Assembly (NCBI GenBank): GCA_040220855.1
Contig: JAVJVZ010000054.1
Location: forward strand, 1 to 64,000
Reading direction: 5' to 3'
Length of the DNA: 64,000 bases
Source: JACKNG01 sp040220855
Lineage (GTDB): Bacteria > Pseudomonadota > Gammaproteobacteria > Ga0077536
Part shown: one piece after another, positions 7,751 through 17,156 of the stretch
Layout: every line of letters begins with the position of its first letter
How positions within the stretch are numbered: the stretch's first letter is position 1
Notes under the pieces: generated by a model
Seen by the model: only the letters and a program-made list of their open reading frames with translations
Told to the model about the DNA's origin: nothing
Database searches by the model: none
Made by a program: the position numbers and the translations under genes

Positions 7751-9421
7751 ATGGCGGAGAGCTTCGCGGAACTATTCGAACAGAGCCAGATCGAGACGAA
7801 GATGCGCCCCGGCACCATCGTGCAGGGCATGGTCGTCGACGTACGGCCTGACTTCGTCGTCGTCAACGCCGGACTGAAGTCCGAGGGCGTCATCCCGATC
7901 GACCAGTTCAGGAACAACGACGGCGTGGTCGAGATCGCCATCGGCGATGTCGTCGACGTCGCGCTCGACGCGGTCGAGGACGGCTACGGCGAAACCAAGC
8001 TCTCGCGCGACAAGGCCAAGCGCGCCAAGGCCTGGGAAGAGCTCGAGCAGGCCTGCGAAGACAATGCCACCATCACCGGCGTCATCAGCGACAAGGTCAA
8101 GGGCGGTTTCACCGTCGACATCAACACCATCCGTGCCTTCCTGCCGGGTTCGCTGGTCGACGTGCGCCCGGTGCGCGATACCAGCTACCTCGAGGGCAAG
8201 CCGCTCGAATTCAAGGTCATCAAGGTCGACCGTCGCCGCAACAACGTCGTCGTCTCGCGCCGCGCCGTGGTCGAGAGCGAAAACTCTGCCGAGCGCGAGG
8301 CGCTGCTCGACAACCTCACCGAGGGGCTGGTGCTCAAGGGCCTGGTCAAGAACCTCACCGATTACGGTGCGTTCATCGACCTCGGCGGCATCGATGGCCT
8401 GCTGCACATCACCGACATGGCATGGCGCCGCGTCAAGCACCCTTCGGAGGTCGTCAACATCGGCGACGAGGTCGAGGTCAAGGTGCTCAAGTTCGATCGC
8501 GAGCGCCAGCGCGTATCGCTCGGACTCAAGCAGCTCGGCGACGATCCGTGGGTGGATATCTCGCGGCGCTACCCCGAGCACTCGCGCCTGTTCGGCAAGG
8601 TCTCCAACATCGCCGACTACGGCTGCTTCGTGGAGATCGAGGACGGTGTGGAAGGCCTCGTGCACGTCTCCGAGATGGACTGGACGAACAAGAACGTGCA
8701 TCCGTCCAAGGTGGTGCACCTCGGCGAAGAGGTCGAGGTCATGGTGCTCGACATCGACGAAGAGCGTCGCCGCATCTCGCTCGGCATGAAGCAGTGCCGC
8801 GCCAACCCGTGGGAAGAGTTCGCCGCGACCCACAACAAGAACGACCGCGTGGTGGGCAAGATCAAGTCGATCACCGACTTCGGCATCTTCATCGGGCTCG
8901 ACGGGGGCATCGACGGCCTCGTCCACCTGTCCGACCTGTCCTGGGACCTGCCCGGCGAAGAGGTGGTGCGCAACTACAAGAAGGGCGACGAGCTCGAGAC
9001 CGTGGTGCTCGCCGTCGATGCCGAGCGCGAACGCATCTCGCTGGGCGTCAAGCAGCTCGCACAGGATCCGTTCTCGACCTTCCTCGCGCAGCATCCGCGC
9101 GGTACCGCGATCACGGCCAAGGTCGTTGCGGTCGACGCCAAGGGTGCAAGCTTCGAGCTCGGCGACGGTATCGAGGGCGCCATGCGCGCATCCGAGATGG
9201 CCATCGACCCGGTCGACGACGCGCGCAAGATCATGCGCGAAGGTGACGACATCGAGGCACTGATCGTCGGCGTCGATCGCAAGCGGCGCGTGATCAACCT
9301 CTCGATCCGGGCCAAGGAAAGCGAGGAGGAGGCTGCCGCGCTGCAGGAGTACAGCGCCGAGCGGGAGGCGGGACGCACCACTCTCGGCGACCTGCTCAAG
9401 GAGCAGCTCGACTCCAAGTAA
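7751..9421 (+). CDS. rpsA: 30S ribosomal protein S1
   Basis: S1 binds mRNA on the small ribosomal subunit and helps initiate translation of structured or leader-poor messages. The 556-residue protein contains six S1 RNA-binding repeats, with recurring segments such as YGAFIDLGGIDGLLH, YGCFVEIEDGVEGLVH and FGIFIGLDGGIDGLVH. The ATG at 7751 gives MAESFAELFEQS, matching the E. coli N-terminus. An in-frame GTG at 7727 would add eight unrelated residues. The gene is followed after 51 bp by ihfB, the usual neighbour. Confidence 0.98.
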   Translation: MAESFAELFEQSQIETKMRPGTIVQGMVVDVRPDFVVVNAGLKSEGVIPIDQFRNNDGVVEIAIGDVVDVALDAVEDGYGETKLSRDKAKRAKAWEELEQACEDNATITGVISDKVKGGFTVDINTIRAFLPGSLVDVRPVRDTSYLEGKPLEFKVIKVDRRRNNVVVSRRAVVESENSAEREALLDNLTEGLVLKGLVKNLTDYGAFIDLGGIDGLLHITDMAWRRVKHPSEVVNIGDEVEVKVLKFDRERQRVSLGLKQLGDDPWVDISRRYPEHSRLFGKVSNIADYGCFVEIEDGVEGLVHVSEMDWTNKNVHPSKVVHLGEEVEVMVLDIDEERRRISLGMKQCRANPWEEFAATHNKNDRVVGKIKSITDFGIFIGLDGGIDGLVHLSDLSWDLPGEEVVRNYKKGDELETVVLAVDAERERISLGVKQLAQDPFSTFLAQHPRGTAITAKVVAVDAKGASFELGDGIEGAMRASEMAIDPVDDARKIMREGDDIEALIVGVDRKRRVINLSIRAKESEEEAAALQEYSAEREAGRTTLGDLLKEQLDSK

Positions 9422-9472
9422 GCGTCATCGACGCGGATCCTCGATCCCGACAGATTTGCATCGAGAACAAGA

Positions 9473-9817
9473 ATGACCAAGTCTGAGCTCATCGAGTCTC
9501 TCGTGAAAAAGCAGTCCCAGCTCGGTTATCGCGACGTCGAACTCGCGGTCAAGACGATGCTGGAGCACATGGGGCAGACGCTCGCCGCCGGCGAGCGCAT
9601 CGAGATCCGTGGCTTTGGGAGCTTCTCGCTGCATTACCGTCCCCCGCGCGTCGGGCGCAACCCGAAGTCGGGGGATCCGGTATCGCTGCCGGCCAAGTAC
9701 GTGCCGCATTTCAAGCCGGGCAAGGAGCTGCGCGAGCGGGTCAACCTGGGTGCCGCCAACGCCCCGGTGATTCGGCCGGCGCGCGACGGCGACGGTGAGC
9801 AGGAAGCGGACGACTAG
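9473..9817 (+). CDS. ihfB: Integration host factor subunit beta
   Basis: IHF-beta pairs with IHF-alpha to form a DNA-bending protein used in recombination, replication and transcription. The HU/IHF fold is clear. The DNA-intercalating proline arm reads GRNPKSGDPV, and the N-terminus is MTKSELIESL. The protein has 114 residues against 94 in E. coli. The extra ~20 C-terminal residues (about 95-114) are charged and Ala/Asp-rich, without an obvious fold. A purine-rich GAGAACAAG precedes the ATG. Confidence 0.96.
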   Translation: MTKSELIESLVKKQSQLGYRDVELAVKTMLEHMGQTLAAGERIEIRGFGSFSLHYRPPRVGRNPKSGDPVSLPAKYVPHFKPGKELRERVNLGAANAPVIRPARDGDGEQEADD

Positions 9818-9856
9818 GGCTCCGGCAAGCGCATCGATCAACGGAGCAGAGCAGTT

Positions 9857-10150
9857 GTGACACGTGTCCTGTATCTCACGCTCGCCATTCTGGTCGCGTT
9901 CGCCGGGTTCGCCTTCCACGTCCGCAATAACCAGCCGATCACGCTCGATTACGTCGCCGGCAAGCTGGACATCGAGCTGTCGTGGATCATGGTGGCGACG
10001 CTGCTGGTGGGGGTGCTCCTCGGGGTACTCGGCATGAGTGGCAGTCTGCTGCGCGCCCGGCACGAAGCGCGCCGCCTGGCGCGCCGTAACGAGCAGGCCG
10101 AACGCGAGCTCGACAGCCTGCGTGCCGTCGCGCTCAAAGATGCCGGTTGA
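9857..10150 (+). CDS. lapA: LPS assembly protein A (DUF1049 family inner-membrane protein)
   Basis: LapA is a small inner-membrane protein that works with LapB to couple LPS synthesis to FtsH-mediated turnover of LpxC. This 97-residue protein has two predicted membrane helices (about residues 4-22 and 41-62). Between them lies the family segment NNQPITLDYVAG, and a charged Arg-rich coiled-coil-like tail follows. The start is GTG at 9857, with GGAG about 10 bases upstream. It overlaps lapB by 11 bp, supporting coupled translation. Confidence 0.9.
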   Translation: MTRVLYLTLAILVAFAGFAFHVRNNQPITLDYVAGKLDIELSWIMVATLLVGVLLGVLGMSGSLLRARHEARRLARRNEQAERELDSLRAVALKDAG

Positions 10151-11321
10151 AAGTCTCTTTGCGATCGTCGTCTGCCTGCTGCCGGTAGCAGCCCTTTCCG
10201 GCTGGTACATCGGCCGGCGCGACGCACGCCGCCGCGCCCCGGCCAACGTGCCGAGTATTTCGCCCGATTATTTCCGCGGCCTGAATTACCTGCTCGATGA
10301 CCGCCCCGACAAGGCGATCGAAGTGTTTCTCAAGGTCCTCGAGGTCGAGTCCGAAACGGTCGAGACGCACCTCGCCCTCGGCAACCTGTTTCGGCGACGT
10401 GGTGAAGTCGATCGCGCCATCCGCATTCACCAGAATCTCGTCGCGCGACCTTCACTGGCTTTCGAACATCGCACCACGGCGTTGTTCGAGCTCGGTCTCG
10501 ATTACATGCGTTCGGGGCTGCTGGACCGCGCCGAGAGCCTGTTCAAGGAACTGCTCGAGATCGGCGCCCACCAGCGGCAGGCGATCAGCCATCTGGTCGA
10601 CATCTACCAGCAGGAGCGCGATTGGGACAAGGCACTCGAGTACACGGAACGTTTCGAGAAGCTCGCCAACCGGAATTTCGCCGAGCGCCGCGCTCATTTC
10701 CTGTGTGAGCAAGCCGAAGTGCTCATCGCCGAGGGCAACGTCGAAGCCGGCAGCGCGAAGCTGCGCGAAGCGCTCACGACGCATCCGGGCTGCGTGCGTG
10801 CGAGTCTCGCACAAGCGGATTTGTGCATGGTCAGTGGCGCCTACGAGGCTGCCATTCGCCACCTCGAGCGTATCGAGTCGCAGGACCTCGCGTTCCTTCC
10901 CGAAGCGGTCGGCCGCCTGGTCGAGTGTTACCGGCATCTCGGGCGTCAGAGTGCCCTGGTCGCGCATCTCGAACGTCTGTGTGACCTGCACGTCGGGATC
11001 AGCCCGGTGCTCGCACTGGCCGAGACCCTGAGCGCGAATGGTCGCGACGAGGATGCCAGGTCACGCCTGGTCGCGGAACTCAAGATCCGCCCCACCGTGC
11101 GCGGAATCGACCGCCTGGTCGACTACTCGCTGGCCGGCGCGGACCAGGAATCACGCCAGAACCTGCTGCTGCTCAAGGAGCTGACGATGGCGCTGATCGA
11201 GCAGAAGGCGAGCTACACGTGCAGCAACTGCGGATTCCGCGGCCGCAAGCTGCACTGGCAGTGTCCGAGCTGCAAGTTCTGGAACTCCGTAAAGCCCGTC
11301 CACGGTATCGAAGGAGAATAG
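10140..11321 (+). CDS. lapB: LPS assembly protein B (YciM), TPR protein with rubredoxin-like zinc site
   Basis: LapB is a membrane-anchored TPR scaffold that brings LpxC to the FtsH protease and so limits LPS synthesis. The ATG at 10140 gives 393 residues (E. coli 389), beginning with one membrane helix (about 4-21) and then tetratricopeptide repeats. The C-terminus holds a rubredoxin-type metal site, CSNCGF...CPSCKFW, that contacts the TPRs in relatives. The start lies inside the end of lapA. The frame is open further upstream but only as lapA in another frame. Confidence 0.95.
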   Translation: MPVESLFAIVVCLLPVAALSGWYIGRRDARRRAPANVPSISPDYFRGLNYLLDDRPDKAIEVFLKVLEVESETVETHLALGNLFRRRGEVDRAIRIHQNLVARPSLAFEHRTTALFELGLDYMRSGLLDRAESLFKELLEIGAHQRQAISHLVDIYQQERDWDKALEYTERFEKLANRNFAERRAHFLCEQAEVLIAEGNVEAGSAKLREALTTHPGCVRASLAQADLCMVSGAYEAAIRHLERIESQDLAFLPEAVGRLVECYRHLGRQSALVAHLERLCDLHVGISPVLALAETLSANGRDEDARSRLVAELKIRPTVRGIDRLVDYSLAGADQESRQNLLLLKELTMALIEQKASYTCSNCGFRGRKLHWQCPSCKFWNSVKPVHGIEGE

Positions 11322-11407
11322 CCGCCCGCACCGGCGCGGCGTCCGCGCCCGTCGCACGACCGTGACCATTTCTCGGGCCGCCAGCGGCGCGGCCCCCGGC
11401 CGAACCC

Positions 11408-12121
11408 ATGCAAGTGAATCGCACCCCCGTCATCGTTGCTTTCGACTTCCCCTGTCTCGACGACGCTCTTGCGCTCGCCGACCGCCTCGATCCGGCGGAC
11501 TGCCGTGCCAAGGTCGGTAAGGAACTCTTTACCCGTTGCGGCCCATCCGCGGTCAACGCGCTCACCGCGCGCGGCTTCGAGGTGTTCCTCGATCTCAAGT
11601 TCCACGATATCCCCAACACGGTCGCCGGGGCGTGCCGCGCTGCCGCCGATCTCGGTTGCTGGATGGTGAACGTGCATGCCGGAGGCGGGCGAGCGATGAT
11701 GGAAGCAGCGGCCGCTGCGCTGGCCGACCGCCCTTCGCGGCCGTTGCTCATCGGCGTGACCGTCCTGACCAGCCTCGACGATGGCGCGCTGGCCGAGATC
11801 GGCGTCGCCGGCGGCGCGGCAGCGCAAGTGACGCGCCTCGCCGCGCTCGCGCAGGCCAGTGGGCTCGACGGCGTGGTCTGCTCCCCGCTCGAGATTGCGC
11901 CGCTGCGCACTCGCCTCGGCAAGGATTTCACCCTGGTCACGCCGGGGGTGCGGCCGGCCGGTACCAGCACGGACGACCAGGTGCGCGTGGCGACGCCCGG
12001 CAGCGCCGTCGCGGCCGGCGCCAGCTACCTCGTGGTCGGCCGGCCGGTGACGCGCGCACCCGATCCCGCCGCCGCGGTGGCCGCGATCGCCGCCGAGTGC
12101 CGCGCGGCGGTAGCCCCATGA
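11408..12121 (+). CDS. pyrF: Orotidine 5'-phosphate decarboxylase
   Basis: PyrF makes UMP by decarboxylating OMP, the last step of pyrimidine synthesis. The 237-residue protein shows the catalytic signature DLKFHDIPNT near residue 60, including the Asp-Lys-His-Asp cluster. The phosphate-binding segment VTPGVRP lies near the C-terminus. Its stop overlaps the mfd start as ATGA. The position after lapAB is typical of gammaproteobacteria. Confidence 0.97.
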   Translation: MQVNRTPVIVAFDFPCLDDALALADRLDPADCRAKVGKELFTRCGPSAVNALTARGFEVFLDLKFHDIPNTVAGACRAAADLGCWMVNVHAGGGRAMMEAAAAALADRPSRPLLIGVTVLTSLDDGALAEIGVAGGAAAQVTRLAALAQASGLDGVVCSPLEIAPLRTRLGKDFTLVTPGVRPAGTSTDDQVRVATPGSAVAAGASYLVVGRPVTRAPDPAAAVAAIAAECRAAVAP

Positions 12122-15100
12122 GCGGACCGGCCGCGCGTGTCGCCCGCGCCGAGCAGACGGACGACAGGGTACCCAGCCCCCTCGCGCCACCGGCGCCGGG
12201 CGCGGCCGCTGCCGGGGTGCGCTGGACGCGCCTCTACGGTGCCGCCAAGGCGCTCGCCATCGCCAGCGCGGCTCGCGCCACGGCGCGACCCTGGGTGATA
12301 TTGACGGCCGACCCCGCTGCCGCCGCGCGACTCGAACAGGAGCTTGCATTCTTCGCACCAGAATTGCCCCGCCTGGTGCTGCCTGACTGGGAGACGCTGC
12401 CCTACGACCGTTTCAGTCCCTACCAGGACATCGTCTCCGAGCGCATCGCCACGCTCAGCCGTCTGCCGACGCTCGCCCATGGCATCGTCATCGTCGCGGT
12501 GCCGACGGTACTGCATCGCCTGCCGCCACGCAGCTGGCTCGAGAGCCGCGCGTTCAGCCTGCGTCGCGGCGACGTGCTCGATCGCGATGCTTTCCGGCGT
12601 CGACTCGAGGCCGGCGGTTACCGCGCCTGCGCGCAGGTCGGCGAGCACGGCGACTTCGCGGTGCGTGGATCGCTGGTCGACGTCTTTCCGATGGGCGCCG
12701 AGGCGCCGTTCCGTATCGACCTCCTCGACGACGAGATCGACACGCTGCGCCTGTTCGACATCGACACCCAGCGCTCCACCGACGAGGTCGACACGCTCGA
12801 TATCCTGCCGGCGCGGGAGATACCCCTCGACGATGCCGCGCGGCGCGAGTTCCGGCGCGCCTGGCGCGTCGAGTTCGACAGTCGTGGCCAGAATGCTTCG
12901 CTCTACGCCGACGTCTCCGAAGGGCTCGCGCCGGCGGGGATCGAGTACTACCTGCCGCTCTTCTTCGACGAGCCGGGACAGTTCGCCGACTACCTGCCGG
13001 CGACGGCCGTGGTCGTCCTCGACGAGGGCGTCGCCGCCGGCGGCGAGCGCTTCGGACAGGCGGTCGCCGAGCGCTACGAATCGCTGCGCCACGACACCGA
13101 ACGGCCGATCCTGGCGCCATCCCGGCGGTTTCTCGATTACGTCGAGTTTGCCGAAGCGCTCGATCCCTTCAGCCGCATCGAGATGTGCGGGCTCGATGTC
13201 GAGGGTGAGGATGGGTGCGTGTTTGCCGCGCGCGCGCCGGTGCGGGTGCCGGTCGACGCGCGCGCACAGGCCCCGTTCGCATTGCTCGCCGAGCACGTAC
13301 GACGCGTCGATGGACGCGTGCTGTTCCTTGCCGACTCGCTCGGCCGGCGCGAGGCGCTGCTCGAATTGTTCCAGGATCAGCCGTTTCGCCCGCGCGCATT
13401 CGAATCCTGGGCCGAGTTTCTCGCCGCTGATGCCCCGGTCGGTATCGCCGTGGGGGCGATTGCCGAGGGCGCGGAGCTGGAGCAACCGCGGCTCAGCCTG
13501 CTGACCGAAGCTCAGCTGTTCGGTGAGCGCGCCCAACAGCGCCGCCGGCGGCGTGCGAGCACCGACAACGACGCTGTCATCCGCAATCTCACCGAGCTCC
13601 ACCTGGGTGCACCGGTGGTACACGAGCGCCACGGTGTCGGCCGCTACCGCGGGCTCGAGGTGCTCGAGGTCGGCGGCGTCAGCAACGAGTTCATCAAGAT
13701 TGAATATGCCGACGGCGACAATCTCTACGTCCCTGTCAGTGCCCTCGACCTGATCAGCCGTTACTCGGGCGTCGACCCCGACCGCGCGCCGCTGCACAAG
13801 CTCGGCAGCGGCCAGTGGGACAAGGCGCGGCGCAAGGCAGCGGAGAAGATCCGCGATGTCGCCGCCGAATTGCTCGAGATCCATGCGCGTCGCGCAGCGC
13901 GACGCGGTCACGCCTTCCAGCTCGACCGTCATGCCTACCAGAGCTTCGAGCAGGCCTTCCCGTTCGAGGATACGCCCGACCAGGTGGCGGCGACTCAGGC
14001 GGTGCTCGCCGACATGGCCGGCGAGCAGCCCATGGACCGCCTGATCTGCGGTGATGTCGGATTCGGTAAGACCGAGATCGCCATGCGCGCCGCGTTCGTC
14101 GCCGTCAACGATGGTCACCAGGTCGCCATCCTGGTGCCGACCACGCTGCTCGCGCGCCAGCACTACGAGTCGCTGCGCGACCGCTTTGCCGACTGGCCGG
14201 TCAAGATCGGGCAGCTTTCACGTTTCGCCGATTCGGCCGCGACGCGGGGGACATTGGCCGGGCTCGCCGATGGCACGGTGGACATTGTCGTCGGCACGCA
14301 CAAGCTGCTCGGCAAGGAAGTCAGGTTCAAGAAGCTCGGCTTGTTGATCGTCGACGAGGAGCATCGGTTCGGCGTGCGCCAGAAGGAGAAGATCAAGGCG
14401 TTGCGTGCCGATGTCGATATCCTGACGCTGACCGCGACGCCGATCCCGCGCACACTCAACATGGCGCTGTCCGGTACGCGCGAACTCTCGATTATCGCGA
14501 CCGCGCCGCAGAAGCGGCTGGCCATCAAGACCTTCGTGCGCGAATGGTCAGACCCGCTGCTGCGTGAAGCGCTGCTGCGCGAGATCGGTCGCGGTGGCCA
14601 GGTCTACTTCGTGCACAACGAGATCGAGAACATCGAGCAGACGGCGGAGAAGCTGCGTGGCCTCGTGCCCGAGGCGCGCGTCGCGGTGGCCCATGGACAA
14701 ATGCGCGAATCGACGCTCGAACGCATCATGCTCGACTTCTACCACGGTCGCTGCAACGTGCTCGTGTGCACGACGATCATCGAAACCGGCATCGACGTGC
14801 CCAACGCGAATACCATCGTGATCAATCGCGCCGACAAGTTCGGTCTCGCCCAGCTCTACCAGCTGCGCGGTCGCGTCGGGCGCTCGCACCATCGTGCCTA
14901 TGCCTTCCTGCTGGTGCCTCATCGCAAGTCGATGACCAAGGATGCGATCAAGCGTCTCGAGGCGATCGAGTCGCTCGAAGAGCTCGGCGTCGGCTTCACG
15001 CTCGCCACCCACGACCTCGAGATCCGCGGCGCGGGCGAAATCCTGGGCGACGAGCAGAGCGGGCACATTCAGGAGATCGGTTTCGGACTCTACTCCGAGC

Positions 15101-15612
15101 TGCTCAACCGCACCGTCAGTGCGCTCAAGGCAGGGCGCGGCATCGAACTCGACGAGGCCATGGATGCACGCGTCGAGGTCGAACTCCACGTGCCGGCGCT
15201 GCTACCCGAGGACTACCTGCCCGACGTTCACGCACGGCTGATTCTGTACAAGCGCATCGCGAGCGCGCGCAGCGCCGACGAACTCGCCGACCTGCGTGAA
15301 GAGATCATCGACCGCTTCGGCACATTCGAGACGCCGGTCGCGAATCTGTTTCGTGTAACATCGTTCAAGCTCGAGGCCGAGCGACTCGGCATACGCCGCA
15401 TCGACCTCGGCAGCCGTGGCGGACGCATCGAATTCCACCCCAAGCCGGCGATCGATCCGATGGCCGTCATCGAGCTCGTGCAGAATCATGTCGAATACCG
15501 CATGGACGGCGGCGACAAGCTCAAAGTGGTGAAGGAACTGCCTGATGCAGAGGCGAGATTCGAGGAACTGGCGGCACTGCTCAGGCATTTCGCCGGCGAC
15601 CATGGGGGTTAG
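12118..15612 (+). CDS. mfd: Transcription-repair coupling factor Mfd
   Basis: Mfd displaces RNA polymerase stalled at DNA lesions and recruits UvrABC. The ATG at 12118 overlaps the pyrF stop and gives 1164 residues (E. coli 1148). In order: a UvrB-homology region (about 30-350); the RNA polymerase-interaction domain with VHERHGVGRYRG (near 500); a RecG-like SF2 motor with Walker A GDVGFGKTE and the DEEH box; and the C-terminal regulatory domain. All helicase motifs look intact. The same frame is open upstream but lies in pyrF coding sequence. Confidence 0.98.
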   Translation: MSGPAARVARAEQTDDRVPSPLAPPAPGAAAAGVRWTRLYGAAKALAIASAARATARPWVILTADPAAAARLEQELAFFAPELPRLVLPDWETLPYDRFSPYQDIVSERIATLSRLPTLAHGIVIVAVPTVLHRLPPRSWLESRAFSLRRGDVLDRDAFRRRLEAGGYRACAQVGEHGDFAVRGSLVDVFPMGAEAPFRIDLLDDEIDTLRLFDIDTQRSTDEVDTLDILPAREIPLDDAARREFRRAWRVEFDSRGQNASLYADVSEGLAPAGIEYYLPLFFDEPGQFADYLPATAVVVLDEGVAAGGERFGQAVAERYESLRHDTERPILAPSRRFLDYVEFAEALDPFSRIEMCGLDVEGEDGCVFAARAPVRVPVDARAQAPFALLAEHVRRVDGRVLFLADSLGRREALLELFQDQPFRPRAFESWAEFLAADAPVGIAVGAIAEGAELEQPRLSLLTEAQLFGERAQQRRRRRASTDNDAVIRNLTELHLGAPVVHERHGVGRYRGLEVLEVGGVSNEFIKIEYADGDNLYVPVSALDLISRYSGVDPDRAPLHKLGSGQWDKARRKAAEKIRDVAAELLEIHARRAARRGHAFQLDRHAYQSFEQAFPFEDTPDQVAATQAVLADMAGEQPMDRLICGDVGFGKTEIAMRAAFVAVNDGHQVAILVPTTLLARQHYESLRDRFADWPVKIGQLSRFADSAATRGTLAGLADGTVDIVVGTHKLLGKEVRFKKLGLLIVDEEHRFGVRQKEKIKALRADVDILTLTATPIPRTLNMALSGTRELSIIATAPQKRLAIKTFVREWSDPLLREALLREIGRGGQVYFVHNEIENIEQTAEKLRGLVPEARVAVAHGQMRESTLERIMLDFYHGRCNVLVCTTIIETGIDVPNANTIVINRADKFGLAQLYQLRGRVGRSHHRAYAFLLVPHRKSMTKDAIKRLEAIESLEELGVGFTLATHDLEIRGAGEILGDEQSGHIQEIGFGLYSELLNRTVSALKAGRGIELDEAMDARVEVELHVPALLPEDYLPDVHARLILYKRIASARSADELADLREEIIDRFGTFETPVANLFRVTSFKLEAERLGIRRIDLGSRGGRIEFHPKPAIDPMAVIELVQNHVEYRMDGGDKLKVVKELPDAEARFEELAALLRHFAGDHGG

Positions 15613-16378
15613 GTGTGCACGTCGCCGCGCCCGGCGCCCGCACGGCCTGGGGCTGTTGCTCGGCATCGTGCTCGCGCTCGCCACGCAGGGTGCTGCCGCG
15701 CGCTGGTACCAGGTCGAGGTGGTCGTGTTCCGCCAGCCACCCGGTGCACCCGGTGCCGACGAGCTATGGCCGGAACTCCTCGCACAACCTGATTTCAGCC
15801 GGGCCGTGAGGCTGCAGCGCGACCTGCCACCGATGGATGACGAGCCGCCCGCGGCGGCGGCAGGTGAGCCGACCGGCCCGGTCGCGTTCACGCCGCTCGC
15901 AGCGTCGGAACGGCGCCTGGCCGGCGTCGCGCGGCGTGTCGACGGCGGCGGCTATCAGCTGCTGCTCGCGACCGGCTGGCGCCAGCCTGGCTTCGGCACT
16001 GCGCAGCCGCGTCGTGTCTACGTGAGCGATCGCGAGGAAGCAGGCACGATGGTGGCAGCCGATACCCTCGCGCCGCCGCCGGGTGAGCTCGCTGCGCTGC
16101 CCAGGCCGGGTGTCGAAGGCACCGTCGCCATCAAGGTCGCGCGCCTGTTGCACGTCGAGCTCGATCTCGTCCTCGACCATGACGGCGTGCCGGTGCGCCT
16201 GAGCGAGACCCGCCGGGTCAAGCTGCGCGAGATCCACTATTTCGATCACCCGCTGTTCGGGGCAGTGGTACAGGTGAGTCCTTACAGCCTGCCCGACGTC
16301 GACGAAACGAGCACGGTTGGCGCCGACGAACCGGACGATCCGGACGGCGCCGAAATACCGGCAGCGACGGCGCCCTGA
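15602..16378 (+). CDS. CsiV-family secreted protein
   Basis: This 258-residue protein begins inside the end of mfd (ATG at 15602, 11-bp overlap). It has a Sec signal peptide with a hydrophobic core (about residues 15-28) ending at AAA. The mature protein opens with RWYQVEVVVFRQ and has a C-terminal REIHYFDHPLFG segment. Both are characteristic of the CsiV family, described in Shewanella as a periplasmic peptidoglycan-binding protein needed with LpoA for cell-wall stability. The order mfd-csiV-mtnP is also found in Pseudomonas. The assignment is from family resemblance; the function here is inferred. Confidence 0.75.
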   Translation: MGVRCARRRARRPHGLGLLLGIVLALATQGAAARWYQVEVVVFRQPPGAPGADELWPELLAQPDFSRAVRLQRDLPPMDDEPPAAAAGEPTGPVAFTPLAASERRLAGVARRVDGGGYQLLLATGWRQPGFGTAQPRRVYVSDREEAGTMVAADTLAPPPGELAALPRPGVEGTVAIKVARLLHVELDLVLDHDGVPVRLSETRRVKLREIHYFDHPLFGAVVQVSPYSLPDVDETSTVGADEPDDPDGAEIPAATAP

Positions 16379-16400
16379 ACGCGCCGCGCGCAGACGGCAG

Positions 16401-17156
16401 TCAGCGCCCGGGTTGTCCGGTGCTTGCAAGCGCCGCGGCCAGGGCGCTCACCAGTCGACGGATTGCGCGCATGCCGGTGGCAAGTTCGCGCTCGATCTCG
16501 GCCATCGTGATGGGGCCGCTGGCGCGCCCGGCGGCCGCGTTCACGACCAGCGAGACGTTCGCGTAATCGAGGCCGAGCTCGCGTGCGAGCGCGGCCTCCG
16601 GCATGCCGGTCATCCCGACCAGTGTGCAGCCGTCACGCTCGAGTCGATCGACCTCGGCGGCGGTCTCCAGTCGTGGGCCCTGGGTGGTGCCGTAGACGCC
16701 GCCGTCGATAGCCTCGATGCCACTGTACCCTGCCGCATCGAGCAGCGCTTTGCGCAGCCACGGTGTATACGGCGTGGTGAAATCGACGTGTTCGGGACTC
16801 GGCTGGGAACCATCGAAGTAGGTGTGCTCGCGCCCCCATGTGTAGTCGATGAGTTGAGCGGGGACGACGATCGCACCGGTCGGGACGCCGATGCCGCCGA
16901 CCGCGGCGGTTCCGACGATTGCACTGGCGCCGAGTTCGGCGAGCGCGGCGACGTTGGCGCGGTAGTTGACCTTGTGCGGCGGGAAGCGGTGGCCGATACC
17001 GTGTCGCGCCAGGAACAGGACCGGCAATCCTTCCAGCGTACCGCTCGTAATCGGCCCCGACGGCTCGCCCCAGGTAGTCATGACGCGGTGCTCGGTGACG
17101 AGTCCGAGCGTTGCGAGCTCGTACAGCCCGCTACCGCCGATGACCGCAAGCTTCAT
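16401..17156 (-). CDS. mtnP: Probable S-methyl-5'-thioinosine phosphorylase
   Basis: This purine nucleoside phosphorylase-family enzyme cleaves a methylthio-nucleoside to free base and methylthioribose-1-phosphate. The 251-residue protein has the phosphate loop GGSGLYE, the ARHG segment, and HVDFTTPY. Near the C-terminus it reads VVNAAAG, where adenosine-specific MTA phosphorylases carry a catalytic aspartate. It closely resembles the P. aeruginosa enzyme shown to prefer methylthioinosine, which shares GMTGMPEAALAREL. The start codon overlaps the hpt stop as ATGA. Coupling to hpt, which salvages the hypoxanthine released, supports the thioinosine reading. An MTA deaminase would be needed elsewhere. 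Confidence 0.88.
   Translation of the reverse strand: MKLAVIGGSGLYELATLGLVTEHRVMTTWGEPSGPITSGTLEGLPVLFLARHGIGHRFPPHKVNYRANVAALAELGASAIVGTAAVGGIGVPTGAIVVPAQLIDYTWGREHTYFDGSQPSPEHVDFTTPYTPWLRKALLDAAGYSGIEAIDGGVYGTTQGPRLETAAEVDRLERDGCTLVGMTGMPEAALARELGLDYANVSLVVNAAAGRASGPITMAEIERELATGMRAIRRLVSALAAALASTGQPGR

Noticed and set aside
12025..14163. Long open frame (712 codons) on the minus strand opposite mfd
   Set aside because: Antisense to conserved Mfd motifs, with no domain of its own.
12118..15612. Possible start of mfd further upstream at 11536
   Set aside because: That stretch is pyrF in another frame. The ATGA overlap and family length fix the start at 12118.
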